Of a stretch of DNA of 64,000 nucleotides, positions 26,730 through 36,773 are shown piece by piece (within the stretch, counting starts at the first letter, position 1; each line of letters opens with the position of its first letter). Below the pieces are notes generated by a model. That model searched no databases and had not been told where the DNA came from. It worked only from the letters and a program-made list of their open reading frames with translations. The position numbers and the translations under genes were made by a program. The stretch lies in NCBI RefSeq assembly GCF_000426285.1, contig NZ_AUFB01000005.1:62001-126000 (forward strand), in the 5' to 3' direction. The stretch comes from Rhizobium leucaenae USDA 9039 (GTDB taxonomy: Bacteria > Pseudomonadota > Alphaproteobacteria > Rhizobiales > Rhizobiaceae).

Positions 26730-27980
26730 TCAGATCAATTCCTTGAGCCGGGCGAGAAGAGCCGCCCGGTTCATGGTGAAATTGCCGTCGAGCCATTGCT
26801 GCTCGAGTTTACTCAGGATATCTCCGACCTCAGGCCCCGCGCTGAGCCCCGCCGCAAGCGCATCCGCTCCATTGACCGGAAAGACCGGCTTCTTCCAGCG
26901 TACCGTCCGCTCCAGTAACTTGCTGAGCCGTGCAACGCGTGCCATTTCCTCGAAATCGCCTTCCGCCTTGCCCCGCGCGACCGCAAGCGCCAGCTTCAGC
27001 CGGGTAGCAATGCCGGATGCATCATGGCGGTAAAGCAAGCGATCCAAGGCCGCGTCAGACACATCGTCCTTGACGCCGGGCGCATTCGCCCAGTCCTGCA
27101 AATAGGCGGCTTCGGCCTTCGACAGCCGCAGTCTTTCGCCAAGCTTTGCCAATCTTGCGGCATCCGGCGGCACGATGGCCGCCAACCGCAGCAGCGGATC
27201 GGACGTCCAGCCGAGGGCCCGTTCCGTCGCCACAAGCGCGGGAATGGCGTCTATGCCCCATTTCTCCGTTTCCGGCAGGACCTCGGTCAAAATCCCGACC
27301 TGCCGCATCCAGAGCAGAGCCCGGCCCGGATCTTTGGCGGCAAGCAGCTTTTTCATCTCCGACCAGACACGCTCTGCCGAAAGCGTCGCGATCTTCGACC
27401 TCGCGGCCGCACAGGCGCGCAATCCGTCCGCATCCGGTCTTCCACTGCCATAATAAGCGAAAAAGCGGAAGAAGCGCAGGATCCGTAGATAATCCTCGGC
27501 AATCCGGGTGGCCGCGTCACCGATGAAGCGGATATTGCGGCGCTCCAGATCCGCAAGTCCGCCGACCATATCGACGACCGCGCCATCGGCAGAGGCATAG
27601 AGCGCGTTGATCGTCAGATCCCGCCGCTCGGCATCCGCCTGCCAATCATCGCTGAAAGCCACTCGGGCACGCCGGCCATCCGTTTCAACATCGCGCCGCA
27701 AGGTGGTGATTTCGAAAGGCTTTCCATCGACCACCAACGTCACCGTCCCATGGGCGATACCCGTCGGCACTGCTTTGATGCCGGCGGCACCAGCCCTCTC
27801 GACGACGGCTTCGGGCAGCAACGTCGTGGCGATATCGACATCGGCGACCGGCAGCGCGAGCAGGCTGTTGCGCACCGCTCCGCCGACAATCCGCCCCTCG
27901 CCGCCATCGGTGTTCAGCAACGCCAGCACCCGCTGCAGCGCAGCGTCCTGGAACCAGGCCTCACCGGCAATGGAGGTCAT
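26730..27980 (-). CDS. CCA tRNA nucleotidyltransferase / poly(A) polymerase family
   Basis: This 416-residue class II nucleotidyltransferase has the flexible loop/catalytic region IVGGAVRNSLLALPVADVDIAT (GG..R and D-x-D metal ligands), the ribose-binding RRDLTINALYA and IAEDYLRILRFFRFFA. It should add or repair the 3' CCA end of tRNAs. In some alphaproteobacteria related proteins act in polyadenylation. It is the last gene of a three-gene operon and overlaps the NUDIX gene by four bases. Confidence 0.93.
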   Translation of the reverse strand: MTSIAGEAWFQDAALQRVLALLNTDGGEGRIVGGAVRNSLLALPVADVDIATTLLPEAVVERAGAAGIKAVPTGIAHGTVTLVVDGKPFEITTLRRDVETDGRRARVAFSDDWQADAERRDLTINALYASADGAVVDMVGGLADLERRNIRFIGDAATRIAEDYLRILRFFRFFAYYGSGRPDADGLRACAAARSKIATLSAERVWSEMKKLLAAKDPGRALLWMRQVGILTEVLPETEKWGIDAIPALVATERALGWTSDPLLRLAAIVPPDAARLAKLGERLRLSKAEAAYLQDWANAPGVKDDVSDAALDRLLYRHDASGIATRLKLALAVARGKAEGDFEEMARVARLSKLLERTVRWKKPVFPVNGADALAAGLSAGPEVGDILSKLEQQWLDGNFTMNRAALLARLKELI

Positions 27981-28612
27981 GTATAGAGCCTTTCGTAAAG
28001 CGTTCGGACAATGCCGGCGGTAATGCCCCAGATCATGCGAGGACCATAAGGCATGCGGTAGAAATGCCGCTCCATCCCCTGCCAGACCATGCTGTCGGTC
28101 ACATGATGACTGGCATCCATAAGGAAGGAGAGCGGCACTTCGAAAGCATCCTCCACTTCGGTGGGATTGAGAGCCAGTTTGAAGCCAGGCTTGACCACGG
28201 CGAGGATCGGCGTGATGCGGAAGCCGGTCGCAGCCAGATAATACGGCAATCGGGCAACGGGCTCGATGAAAACATCCGCCAATCCGATCTCTTCACCGGC
28301 CTCTCGCACCGCTGCCATTTCCGGCGAAACGTCCTCCGGATCGATCGCGCCGCCGGGAAAGGCGATCTGGCCGGAATGCTTGCGCAAGGTCGAGGTGCGC
28401 AGCGTGAAGATGACATTGGCGTCGTCGCCGTCGTCCACCACGGGCACCAGTACCGCGGCGTCGCGCAGTTTCAGGCCTTCGACCTGCAAAATGGTGTCCG
28501 GATTGAGCGCATGGTCGCCATGGTCGCGCCAGGCAAGCTCGATCGGGCCGCCGCTCTGATCGAGCGCACGGCGCCGGAATTCGGCGGCGGAATAAAGCGG
28601 AAATTCGCTCAT
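27977..28612 (-). CDS. NUDIX hydrolase, CoA pyrophosphatase-like
   Basis: This 211-residue protein has an intact Nudix box (GGAIDPEDVSPEMAAVREAG then EEIGL) preceded by a CoA-type upstream signature (RTSTLRKHSGQIAFPGG). The latter is typical of NudL/CoA diphosphatases, which split CoA into 3',5'-ADP and phosphopantetheine. The start at 28612 (MSEFPLYSAAEF) is preferred over an upstream frame. It overlaps both neighbours by four bases, so translation of all three genes is coupled. Confidence 0.92.
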   Translation of the reverse strand: MSEFPLYSAAEFRRRALDQSGGPIELAWRDHGDHALNPDTILQVEGLKLRDAAVLVPVVDDGDDANVIFTLRTSTLRKHSGQIAFPGGAIDPEDVSPEMAAVREAGEEIGLADVFIEPVARLPYYLAATGFRITPILAVVKPGFKLALNPTEVEDAFEVPLSFLMDASHHVTDSMVWQGMERHFYRMPYGPRMIWGITAGIVRTLYERLYT

Positions 28613-29232
28613 CGCGTCAAAGCATCCAATTCGGCGACCGGCATGACCGGAAAGATCGTGCCGCCGGAGCACACGCAGAACATCTCGCGACCGGCGATCA
28701 CCACGGTCTCGCCCAGTTCGACGAGGTCATACATCACCGCGCGCGTCACCAGCGCCTCCAGGCGCCCACGGACATGCAGATAGGGTTTCAGCTCGTCGTT
28801 CTCGCCGCGGATGACGAAACGGATCGGATGTTCCCTGCCCGCCTCGACGACGTCGCCGACATTGGTGCGGAACGTCAGCACCTGCTTGCCTTCGCGCTCT
28901 GTCGCGCTCATTTCGACGGCTATGAAGGGCGCATCGACGACGCGGATGCCGACCTTTTCCACAGGCGTGACGAGATAGGTCTTTTCATCCGTATCCTTGC
29001 GCAGCACCGTTGAAAACAGCCGGACCAGCGGCGCGCGGCCGATCGGCGTTCCCATATAGAACCAGGTGCCATCAGCACGGATTTCCATATCGATATCGCC
29101 GCAGAACGGAGGATTCCAGCGATCGACAGGCGGCAAGCTCTTCTTGCGTCCGCCGGCATCGCCGGCCGCGCGCGAAATCAGCGCAGCCAGACTTGCCGCA
29201 TCGCTCGCCTCTCTGATTTCCTCGGTTGCCAT
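28609..29232 (-). CDS. DUF1285 family protein
   Basis: The 207-residue soluble protein has the DUF1285 pattern: PFCGDIDMEIRADGTWFYMG, GRAPLVRLFSTVLRKD, VGIRVVDAPFIAVEM. The function of this proteobacterial family is unknown. It heads an operon with the NUDIX and CCA-transferase genes; stop and start overlap by four bases at 28609-28612. It is divergent from the MoxR operon, with a 167-base shared promoter region. Confidence 0.88.
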   Translation of the reverse strand: MATEEIREASDAASLAALISRAAGDAGGRKKSLPPVDRWNPPFCGDIDMEIRADGTWFYMGTPIGRAPLVRLFSTVLRKDTDEKTYLVTPVEKVGIRVVDAPFIAVEMSATEREGKQVLTFRTNVGDVVEAGREHPIRFVIRGENDELKPYLHVRGRLEALVTRAVMYDLVELGETVVIAGREMFCVCSGGTIFPVMPVAELDALTR

Positions 29233-29399
29233 TCTTCCGTCCCGGTTTGTGCTTAGTTACGAATACGGCTCTCTCTCACGAGATAGTCATTCGAAACGTG
29301 CTTGTCAGCCATCTTCATGGCGATAGGTTCTATTGATTATGGGGCAAATGTGTAAGGTCTGCGAATCGCGCGTACCGTTTTTTGCCGTTGGAGACGCAA

Positions 29400-30413
29400 A
29401 TGGGCATGATCAAATCGACCGAAACGAGTCTCGACGACCAGGCGATCATCGCATCCGCCGAACAGGCGTTGAAGGATATCGCCTCCATCCGCGCCGAAGT
29501 CTCCAAGGTCATCTTCGGCCAGGAAAGCGTCGTGGAGAACACGCTTCTTGCCGTGCTGGCCGGCGGCCATGCGCTGCTCGTCGGTGTACCGGGCCTTGCC
29601 AAAACCAAACTGGTGACCACGCTCGGCGCCGTTCTCGGCCTTGCCGCCAACCGCGTCCAGTTTACGCCGGATCTCATGCCCTCGGACATTCTCGGCTCGG
29701 AAGTCATGGACCAGGATGAGACCGGCCGCCGCTCCTTCCGCTTCGTCAAGGGGCCGGTCTTCGCGCAATTGCTGATGGCCGACGAGATCAACCGCGCTTC
29801 GCCGCGCACGCAATCGGCGCTGCTGCAGTCGATGCAGGAATATCACGTCACCATCGCCGGGCAGCGCTACGATCTGCCTGCACCGTTCCACGTTCTCGCA
29901 ACCCAAAATCCGCTGGAACAGGAAGGCACCTATCCTCTGCCGGAGGCGCAGCTCGACCGGTTCCTACTGCAGGTCGACGTCGGTTATCCGGAGCTTGCCG
30001 ACGAGCGTAAGATTCTGCTTGAAACCACAGGCCTCGGCGAAGCAACGCCGCATGCCGTGATCGATGCCGCGCGACTGATGGAAATTCAGAAGTTGATCCG
30101 CCAGATGCCGGTCAGCGATGGTGTCGTCGACGCCATCCTGTCGCTGGTGCGTTCGGCGCGTCCCGGCCAAGGCAATGAGGCGACCGACAAGCATGTCGCC
30201 TGGGGCCCCGGCCCCCGCGCCGGCCAGGCGATGATGCTCTGCGCCCGCGCCCGTGCGCTTTATGAAGGCCGCCTTGCGCCCTCGCTCGACGACGTGCATG
30301 CCCTGGCCGAACCGGTGCTGGAACATCGCATGGCGCTCACCTTTGCGGCCCGTGCGGAAGGCATGTCGGTGCGAGACGTGATTGCAGGGCTGATCAAGCG
30401 GTCGAGATCGTAA
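29400..30413 (+). CDS. MoxR-family AAA+ ATPase
   Basis: This 337-residue AAA+ ATPase has a Walker A variant (GVPGLAKTKLVTTLG), Walker B (LLMADEINRASPRTQSALLQ), sensor 1 (FHVLATQNPLEQEGTYPLPE) and the MoxR C-terminal helical lid. MoxR proteins act as chaperones that assemble or activate partner complexes, generally with von Willebrand factor A proteins encoded beside them, as here. The start is at 29400 (MGMIKSTETS). It is the first gene of a five-gene rightward operon. Confidence 0.95.
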   Translation: MGMIKSTETSLDDQAIIASAEQALKDIASIRAEVSKVIFGQESVVENTLLAVLAGGHALLVGVPGLAKTKLVTTLGAVLGLAANRVQFTPDLMPSDILGSEVMDQDETGRRSFRFVKGPVFAQLLMADEINRASPRTQSALLQSMQEYHVTIAGQRYDLPAPFHVLATQNPLEQEGTYPLPEAQLDRFLLQVDVGYPELADERKILLETTGLGEATPHAVIDAARLMEIQKLIRQMPVSDGVVDAILSLVRSARPGQGNEATDKHVAWGPGPRAGQAMMLCARARALYEGRLAPSLDDVHALAEPVLEHRMALTFAARAEGMSVRDVIAGLIKRSRS

Positions 30414-30440
30414 CCCAGGGTGTCGAGGAGAGTATAGCGC

Positions 30441-31361
30441 GTGGCATCCATCGGACAGATCGTCAGCCCGACCCCAGGCAATGATGCCCTCTCCCGAGCC
30501 CGCAGCCGTGCTGCCCTCGTGCCGGATTGCCTTGTCGAAGCCAAGCGCATCGCCAACACCGTGATTGCCGGCTGGCATGGGCGGCGCAAGCGCGGCATCG
30601 GCGAAAATTTCTGGCAGTTCCGCCCCTATGCCGAGGGTGAGAGCCTGTCTCGCATCGACTGGCGCCGCTCGGCCCGCGACGATCATACCTATATCCGCGA
30701 TCACGAGTGGGAAGCAGCCCATACCATCTGGCTCTGGGCCGACATGTCGCCGTCGATGATGTACAAATCGACCTACGGCCACGTCTCCAAGGAGGGCCGT
30801 GCGTTGGTGCTGATGCTGGCGCTCGCCGAAATCCTCGCCCGTTCCGGCGAACGGATCGGCTGCCCCGGCATCATGGAACCGATCTCCGCCCGCAACGCCG
30901 CCGAGCGGCTGGCGGCCGCCCTGATGCACACGCCGCTCGAAGGCGGCCTGCCGCAGACCAGCATGATCCGTGGCTGGAGCGATATCGTGCTGATCGGCGA
31001 TTTTCTGGACGACGCAGACAGCGTCATGAGCCGGATCGGACCGTTGGCCCGCCGCGGATTGCGCGGTCACGTGGTCGAGGTCGCAGACCCGGCTGAAGAG
31101 ATCTTCCCCTATGCCGGCCGCACCGAATTCACCGATCCGGAAAACGGCGCGAAGCTGGTGGCGGGCCGCGCGGAAAACCTGCGGGAAGATTACCAGCGCG
31201 CCTATCTCGCCCGCCGCGAAAATCTCGGCCAGTCGCTGCGCCATCTCGGCTGGACCTTTGTCAGCCACCGCACCGACCGGCTGACATCGGAAGCGCTGGT
31301 CGCCGTGCATATGTATCTCTCCGGCATGCCGGCCAAAGCGACGCTTGGGGGGCAGCCATGA
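30441..31361 (+). CDS. DUF58 domain protein (MoxR partner, GTG start)
   Basis: The 306-residue protein contains the DUF58 hallmark FRPYAEGESLSRIDWRRSAR and a vWA-like DMSPSMMYKS segment with the D-x-S-x-S metal-site pattern. DUF58 proteins accompany MoxR ATPases and are thought to link them to membrane complexes. The start codon is GTG at 30441, 27 bases after moxR. The stop overlaps the next gene by four bases. Confidence 0.92.
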   Translation: MASIGQIVSPTPGNDALSRARSRAALVPDCLVEAKRIANTVIAGWHGRRKRGIGENFWQFRPYAEGESLSRIDWRRSARDDHTYIRDHEWEAAHTIWLWADMSPSMMYKSTYGHVSKEGRALVLMLALAEILARSGERIGCPGIMEPISARNAAERLAAALMHTPLEGGLPQTSMIRGWSDIVLIGDFLDDADSVMSRIGPLARRGLRGHVVEVADPAEEIFPYAGRTEFTDPENGAKLVAGRAENLREDYQRAYLARRENLGQSLRHLGWTFVSHRTDRLTSEALVAVHMYLSGMPAKATLGGQP

Positions 31362-34183
31362 GCGCGCTCTCCTTCGCTTTCGCCTCTCCGGCCATCCTCG
31401 GCGCGTTGATCCTGCTTCCGGCGATCTGGTGGCTGCTGCGCCTGACGCCGCCGCATCCGAGAGCGGAAGTGTTTCCGCCGCTCCGCATCCTGGCAACGAT
31501 CCTGAAGCGTGAGGAAACGCCAGCGCGCAGTCCGTGGTGGTTGACGCTGCTGCGTATGGTGCTTGCCACGCTGGTCATCCTTGCCATTGCCAATCCGATG
31601 TTCAATCCGCGCACCAATACGCTGGCGAGCAGCGGGCCGTTGGTGCTGCTCATCGACAATAGCTGGGCGAGCGCCGCCGATTGGGATCGCCGTGTGCAGA
31701 CGGCCGATGCGTTGATCGATGACGCCGATGCCAAAGGCATTCCCGTCTCCATCGCCTTCACCGCAGATCGGAGCAACGACACCACGCCGGGCGCCGCTGC
31801 CGCCGCCCGTGACAAGCTGCATGCGGCGACTGCAAGGCCGCTGGTGCCGGATCGTCAGCGCGCCTCCCAGGCCATCAAGGCTGCTTTGAACGGCACCAAG
31901 CCGGGCACGATCGCCTTCCTGTCCGACGGCGCCGAAAGCAGGGACAAAGACGATATTGTCAACCAGCTTGCCGCCCTTGCGCCCAGCGAATTGCGACTGA
32001 TCGAAAGTGATGGCAGCGACGTGCTTGCAATCACCGGCGCCACCAACGCCGCCGACAACATGACCGTGACGGCGACGCGACTGAACGGCAGCAGCCCGCT
32101 CCGGCTGGGGCTCAGCGCACTGGACAATCAGGGACGGCCGATCGCGGCTGGCTCGTTGAATTTCGCTGGCGGCCAGACGGTCGCGACCGGCACCATCGCC
32201 GCCCCCTTCGAAATGCGCAATGATTTCGCCCGCATCAGCATCGACCGCCATGCGAGCGCCGGTGCCGTGCATCTGCTCGACGACGGTTTCAAGCGTCGTC
32301 GCGTGGCGCTGCTGTCCGGACAGGCGGCCGACGAATTCCAGCCGATCCTGTCGCCGCTCTATTACATCCAGCGCGCGCTGCAGCCCTATGCCGATCTGAT
32401 CCAGCCGAACAGCGCCGATCTGGCAAAATCGATCCCCGAGCTGCTCGCCGGCAATCCTTCGGTCATCATCATGGCCGATGTCGGCCGCCTGCCGCAGGAA
32501 AGCTACGCGCCGCTGCAGCGATGGATCCAGAACGGCGGCACGCTGGTGCGCTTCGCCGGACCACGCCTCGCAGCCGCTCCCGCCGACGATCCGCTGGTGC
32601 CGGTGACCTTGCGCCAGGGCGCGCGCACCTTCGGCGGCGCCCTTTCCTGGGCCGAGCCACAACCGCTTGCCGACTTCCCCTCCTTCGGCCCCTTTGCCGG
32701 CATGCCGAAGCCAACCAATGTCCTCATCAAGCGGCAGGTCCTGGCCGAGCCGACGCCCGATCTTGCCGAACGCACCTGGGCAAGCCTTGCCGACGGAACG
32801 CCGCTGGTGACCGAAAAGCAGATGCAGGCAGGTCGCATCGTCCTCTTCCATGTCAGTGCCGAACCCGAATGGTCCGATCTGCCGATCTCCGGCGATTTCG
32901 TCGAGATGCTGCGCCGTATCGTGCAGCTTTCGCGCTCCGGCGGCGTCACCTCGACCGACAGCGCCCCGAAGACCAGCGAAGCGCTGCCGCCATTCCGTCT
33001 GCTCACTGCCAAGGGTGTGCTGACCAGCGAGACCGGCAATGCCCGCCCCCTGGATCCGAACAACAAAGGTGCAATCGCGGCCAATTTCGACAACCCGCCA
33101 GGCCTCTACGGCTCGGAGGATGGCTTTACCGCACTCAACGTGCTGCCCAATGACGCGGAACTCAAGCCGCTGGATATCTCCGGCTCCAGCGTATCGGTGG
33201 CGCGTGAGGGTCTGATCGGTGGTGAGGCCTGGTCGGCCAAGCCGATCCTCTTCACCATCGCCTTCCTAGTACTTCTGGCAGATAGCCTCATCGTGCTCAT
33301 CATGAACGGCGCCTTCCCGCGTCTTCGCAGATCGACGAAGACGATCGCCGGCGGAGCCGCCGTGCTGCTGCTCGCAATATCGGTTGCCGCGTTCCTGCAT
33401 CCGACAAGCACTTGGGCCGACGATTCCAAACCCGGCGACGACACCATTTACTCGCGGCTCGATAAAACGCACCTTGCCTACGTCGTCACCGGCGAATCCG
33501 AAGTCGATCATACTTCCGAGCGTGGACTTGCCGGACTCTCCGATTTTCTTACCTATCGCACGACTTTGGAGCCGGGACCGCCTGTGGGCGTCGACCTCGC
33601 CAAGGACGAGCTTGCCTTCTATCCCATCATCTATTGGCCGATTTCCGCCACCGCGCCGATGCCGTCCAACGATGCCATCAACCGTATCGACGCCTATATG
33701 CGCAATGGCGGTACCGTGCTTTTCGACACGCGCGATGCCATAGACACGATGGGCGACAACACCACGCCCAGCCCGAACGGCCAGCGGCTGCAAACGATCC
33801 TCGCCAACCTCGACATCCCGGCGCTGGAACCGGTGCCCGCCGGCCATGTGCTCACCAAATCCTTCTACCTGCTATCCAGCTTTCCTGGCCGCTATGCCGA
33901 CAGTCCGCTCTGGATCGAGGCGCGGCAGGATACGCGCGCAGACGGTCATGCCGTCTCCTCCTCGGATGGGGTGACGCCAATCATGATCACCGGCAACGAC
34001 TTCGCCGGCGCCTGGGCAACGGACGACAACGGCTCTCCGCTGCTGCCGACCGTGCCGCCGGATGAGACACAGCGCGAATATGCCTACCGCACCGGGGTCA
34101 ACATCATGATGTACATGCTGACCGGCAACTATAAGTCCGATCAGGTTCACATCCCGGACATTCTGGAACGGTTGGGGCAGTAA
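31358..34183 (+). CDS. BatA-like/DUF4159 membrane protein
   Basis: This 941-residue protein starts with the BatA N-terminal membrane module (LSFAFASPAILGALILLPAIWW, then LLRMVLATLVILAIANPMF). It carries a vWA-like domain in which the metal motif is altered (LLIDNSWAS, with Ala where the second Ser of D-x-S-x-S is expected). A further helix lies near residue 640-690, and a DUF4159 domain closes the protein (DLAKDELAFYPIIYWPIS, MRNGGTVLFDTRDA). It is translationally coupled to the DUF58 gene. It is probably the membrane scaffold of a MoxR-driven envelope system. Confidence 0.9.
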   Translation: MSALSFAFASPAILGALILLPAIWWLLRLTPPHPRAEVFPPLRILATILKREETPARSPWWLTLLRMVLATLVILAIANPMFNPRTNTLASSGPLVLLIDNSWASAADWDRRVQTADALIDDADAKGIPVSIAFTADRSNDTTPGAAAAARDKLHAATARPLVPDRQRASQAIKAALNGTKPGTIAFLSDGAESRDKDDIVNQLAALAPSELRLIESDGSDVLAITGATNAADNMTVTATRLNGSSPLRLGLSALDNQGRPIAAGSLNFAGGQTVATGTIAAPFEMRNDFARISIDRHASAGAVHLLDDGFKRRRVALLSGQAADEFQPILSPLYYIQRALQPYADLIQPNSADLAKSIPELLAGNPSVIIMADVGRLPQESYAPLQRWIQNGGTLVRFAGPRLAAAPADDPLVPVTLRQGARTFGGALSWAEPQPLADFPSFGPFAGMPKPTNVLIKRQVLAEPTPDLAERTWASLADGTPLVTEKQMQAGRIVLFHVSAEPEWSDLPISGDFVEMLRRIVQLSRSGGVTSTDSAPKTSEALPPFRLLTAKGVLTSETGNARPLDPNNKGAIAANFDNPPGLYGSEDGFTALNVLPNDAELKPLDISGSSVSVAREGLIGGEAWSAKPILFTIAFLVLLADSLIVLIMNGAFPRLRRSTKTIAGGAAVLLLAISVAAFLHPTSTWADDSKPGDDTIYSRLDKTHLAYVVTGESEVDHTSERGLAGLSDFLTYRTTLEPGPPVGVDLAKDELAFYPIIYWPISATAPMPSNDAINRIDAYMRNGGTVLFDTRDAIDTMGDNTTPSPNGQRLQTILANLDIPALEPVPAGHVLTKSFYLLSSFPGRYADSPLWIEARQDTRADGHAVSSSDGVTPIMITGNDFAGAWATDDNGSPLLPTVPPDETQREYAYRTGVNIMMYMLTGNYKSDQVHIPDILERLGQ

Positions 34184-34184
34184 G

Positions 34185-36257
34185 ATGAATATTGGTTTCG
34201 CCCCTTTCCTGCCCTGGCCCGTTCTGGCCGCGCTTGCGGTGCTGACGCTTGGCATTGCCGCGCTCGGGATCTACCGAGGCATGCGCGGCAGTTGGATCCG
34301 CACGCTGGCGGCATTCGCCCTGCTGGCTGCCCTTGCCAATCCCATGCTCATGCAGGAGGACCGTGACCAGCTCTCCACCATCGTGCCCCTCATCGTGGAC
34401 CGCAGTCCGAGCCAGGAGACGCCGGAGCGCGTCAAGATGACCGATGAGGCTCTGGCGGCACTGAAGGACCGGCTGGCGCAATTCCCGCGGATCGAACCTC
34501 GTATCGTCGAAGTGCGCGAGCCCGCTGAATCCGAGTCGCCTTCGACACGACTCTTCGCAGCGCTGTCCTCGGCGACCGCCGACGTACCACCCGCTCGTGT
34601 CGGCGGTGCGATCTTCCTGACCGACGGTCAGATCCACGATATTCCGAGCGTCAATCAGGCCCTCGGCTTCGATGCGCCGATCCACGGGCTGATCACCGGC
34701 AAGCCGGACGAGTTCGATCGGCGCATCGAGGTGGTGCGCGCGCCTCGCTTCGGCATCGTCAATGACGAGCAGCAGCTCGTGCTGCGTGTCGTCGACGACG
34801 GCAAGAGCCCCGGCAGCACTGCGGCCGTTACCGTCAGGATGAACGGCGACGAGATCGCCACGCTGCAGGCGACGCCCGGCCAGGACACGCCCTTCAGCTT
34901 CAAGGTGCCGCGCGCCGGTAACAACGTGCTTGAATTCGCCGTCGCCGAAGTGCCCGGCGAAGTGACGCCCATCAACAACCGCACTGTCCAACTGATCGAG
35001 GGCATCCGCCAGAACATGCGTGTGCTGCTCGTCTCCGGCGAACCGCATGCCGGCGAGCGCGCCTGGCGCAATCTCTTGAAGTCGGACGCCTCCGTCGACC
35101 TCGTCCATTTCACAATCCTGCGCCCGCCGGATAAGCAGGATGGTACGCCGATCAACGAGTTGTCGCTGATTGCTTTCCCGACGCGTGAACTTTTCGTCGA
35201 CAAGATCACTTCTTTCGACCTGATCATTTTCGACCGTTACCAGGACCGCCCCAATGTCCTGCCGACGATCTATTATGATTACATGGCCCAATATGTCGAA
35301 AACGGCGGCGCTTTGCTGGTGGCTGCCGGTCCCGAACATGCGGCCGGCAATTCGATCGCCCTGACGCCGCTGTCCTCCGTGCTCCCGGCCGAGCCGACCG
35401 GCCAGATGATCGAGAAGCCCTTTTATCCGCGCTTGTCTGAACAGGGCCGCAAGCACCCGGTTACGCGCGGCCTCGATGGGTCGGACACCGAGCCGCCGCA
35501 TTGGGGGCGCTGGTTCCGCAGCGTCGACGTCGAGAAGCCGCAGGGCCAGACTGTGATGGTTGGCGCCGATAACCACCCGCTGCTGGTTCTGAACCGCGTC
35601 GGCCAGGGCCGCGTCGCCATGCTGCTCTCCGATGAAGGGTGGCTCTGGGCGCGCGGCTACGAAGGCGGCGGACCGCATGTGTCGCTCTATCGCCGCATCG
35701 CCCATTGGCTCTTGAAAGAACCGGCTCTGGAAGAAGAGGCTCTGACGGCACGCGCCGCCGGGCGTACGCTGGAAGTCACTCGCCAGACGATCGGCGACGA
35801 TCCCGGCCCTGCCACCGTAAAAGCACCCTCCGGCAGGACTGAGTCGATGCAGTTGAAACAGACGCAGCCCGGTCTCTATCAGGCCCAGAAGCACATGAAC
35901 GAAATCGGCCTCTACCAGATCACCAGCGGCAATCTCTCGACGCTGGTGCATGTCGGCGCCGTCGATGCACCGGAATTCAAGGCGATGATCTCGACCACGG
36001 AAACGCTGAAGCCCTTGGCAGACAAGACCAAGGGCCTTGTCATCCGTGTTGCCAGCTCCGGCGGCGGCGTCACCGTCCCCCCGATTTTGCCGGTACGCGG
36101 CGCGGTTCGCATCGCCGACAACCAACGCCTGACCATCCGCATGACCGACGAAACCGTCCTGAAGGGCGTCAACACCCTGCCCCTCTTTGCGGGCTTTGCC
36201 GGTCTTGCAGCCCTCCTCTTCGCCTTCTCCGCTATGTGGTGGCGCGAAGGACGGTAA
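34185..36257 (+). CDS. Membrane protein with glutamine-amidotransferase-like domain
   Basis: The 690-residue protein has two N-terminal helices (PWPVLAALAVLTLGIAALGIY; IRTLAAFALLAALANPML) and a periplasmic vWA-like start (VPLIVDRSPSQETP, keeping D-x-S-x-S). A class-I GATase-like domain follows (MRVLLVSGEPHAGERAWRNL, ITSFDLIIFDRYQDRP, ENGGALLVAAGPEH). The last helix is LPLFAGFAGLAALLFAFSAM. No catalytic Cys is obvious, so enzymatic activity is unlikely. It starts one base after the preceding stop and is part of the MoxR operon. Confidence 0.88.
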   Translation: MNIGFAPFLPWPVLAALAVLTLGIAALGIYRGMRGSWIRTLAAFALLAALANPMLMQEDRDQLSTIVPLIVDRSPSQETPERVKMTDEALAALKDRLAQFPRIEPRIVEVREPAESESPSTRLFAALSSATADVPPARVGGAIFLTDGQIHDIPSVNQALGFDAPIHGLITGKPDEFDRRIEVVRAPRFGIVNDEQQLVLRVVDDGKSPGSTAAVTVRMNGDEIATLQATPGQDTPFSFKVPRAGNNVLEFAVAEVPGEVTPINNRTVQLIEGIRQNMRVLLVSGEPHAGERAWRNLLKSDASVDLVHFTILRPPDKQDGTPINELSLIAFPTRELFVDKITSFDLIIFDRYQDRPNVLPTIYYDYMAQYVENGGALLVAAGPEHAAGNSIALTPLSSVLPAEPTGQMIEKPFYPRLSEQGRKHPVTRGLDGSDTEPPHWGRWFRSVDVEKPQGQTVMVGADNHPLLVLNRVGQGRVAMLLSDEGWLWARGYEGGGPHVSLYRRIAHWLLKEPALEEEALTARAAGRTLEVTRQTIGDDPGPATVKAPSGRTESMQLKQTQPGLYQAQKHMNEIGLYQITSGNLSTLVHVGAVDAPEFKAMISTTETLKPLADKTKGLVIRVASSGGGVTVPPILPVRGAVRIADNQRLTIRMTDETVLKGVNTLPLFAGFAGLAALLFAFSAMWWREGR

Positions 36258-36260
36258 AAT

Positions 36261-36689
36261 ATGATGCCGCAACTTGAAGTGACCGATGCCCCGTCAGAAA
36301 GCGAACTCGCGGCGATCGGCGAAGGATTGACGACCTTCAATGCGGCCGATGTCGGCCCTTCGAGGCGCCGCTCGCTGGCCGTTCTGATCCGCGACGAAAG
36401 CGGCAAGACCATAGGCGGCATATCGGGCTACACGGCCTGGGGCTGGCTATTCACGGCATGGCTGTTCGTACCGGAAACGCTGCGCGGCCAAGGCATGGCG
36501 GGAAAGCTTTTGGAAGCGGCAGAGAAGGAAGCGATCGCGCGTGGCTGCCAAGGCGCCTGGATCGACACCTTCAATCCGCAGGCGCTGCGCGCCTATCAAC
36601 GGCAGGGCTATGTCGTCTTCGGCGAGCTGCCGGACTTTCCCATCGGCCGCAGCCGCTATTTTCTGCAGAAAAGACTATCGCCCCGCTGA
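36261..36689 (+). CDS. GNAT-family N-acetyltransferase at the end of the MoxR operon
   Basis: The 142-residue protein has LFVPETLRGQGMAGKLLEAA (acetyl-CoA loop) and IDTFNPQALRAYQRQGYVVF (motif B). It starts 3 bases after the upstream stop, so it is cotranscribed with the MoxR-BatA genes. The target is unknown. Acetylation of an envelope substrate would fit the context but is speculation. Confidence 0.88.
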   Translation: MMPQLEVTDAPSESELAAIGEGLTTFNAADVGPSRRRSLAVLIRDESGKTIGGISGYTAWGWLFTAWLFVPETLRGQGMAGKLLEAAEKEAIARGCQGAWIDTFNPQALRAYQRQGYVVFGELPDFPIGRSRYFLQKRLSPR

Positions 36690-36773
36690 CGGAAACGGGC
36701 GATAGGCTTCATTTACAGAAGCCCGCGCGCAATGGAGCCGGCAAGCGACAGTTGGCTTGTGGAAATCGCGGCG

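Noticed and set aside
31202..32851. 549-residue open frame on the minus strand
   Set aside because: Antisense of the BatA-like gene, which is in a coupled operon.
34104..36272. 722-residue open frame on the minus strand
   Set aside because: It lies entirely opposite the DUF4159-partner membrane gene, has no domain or signal, and reflects GC-rich codon bias.
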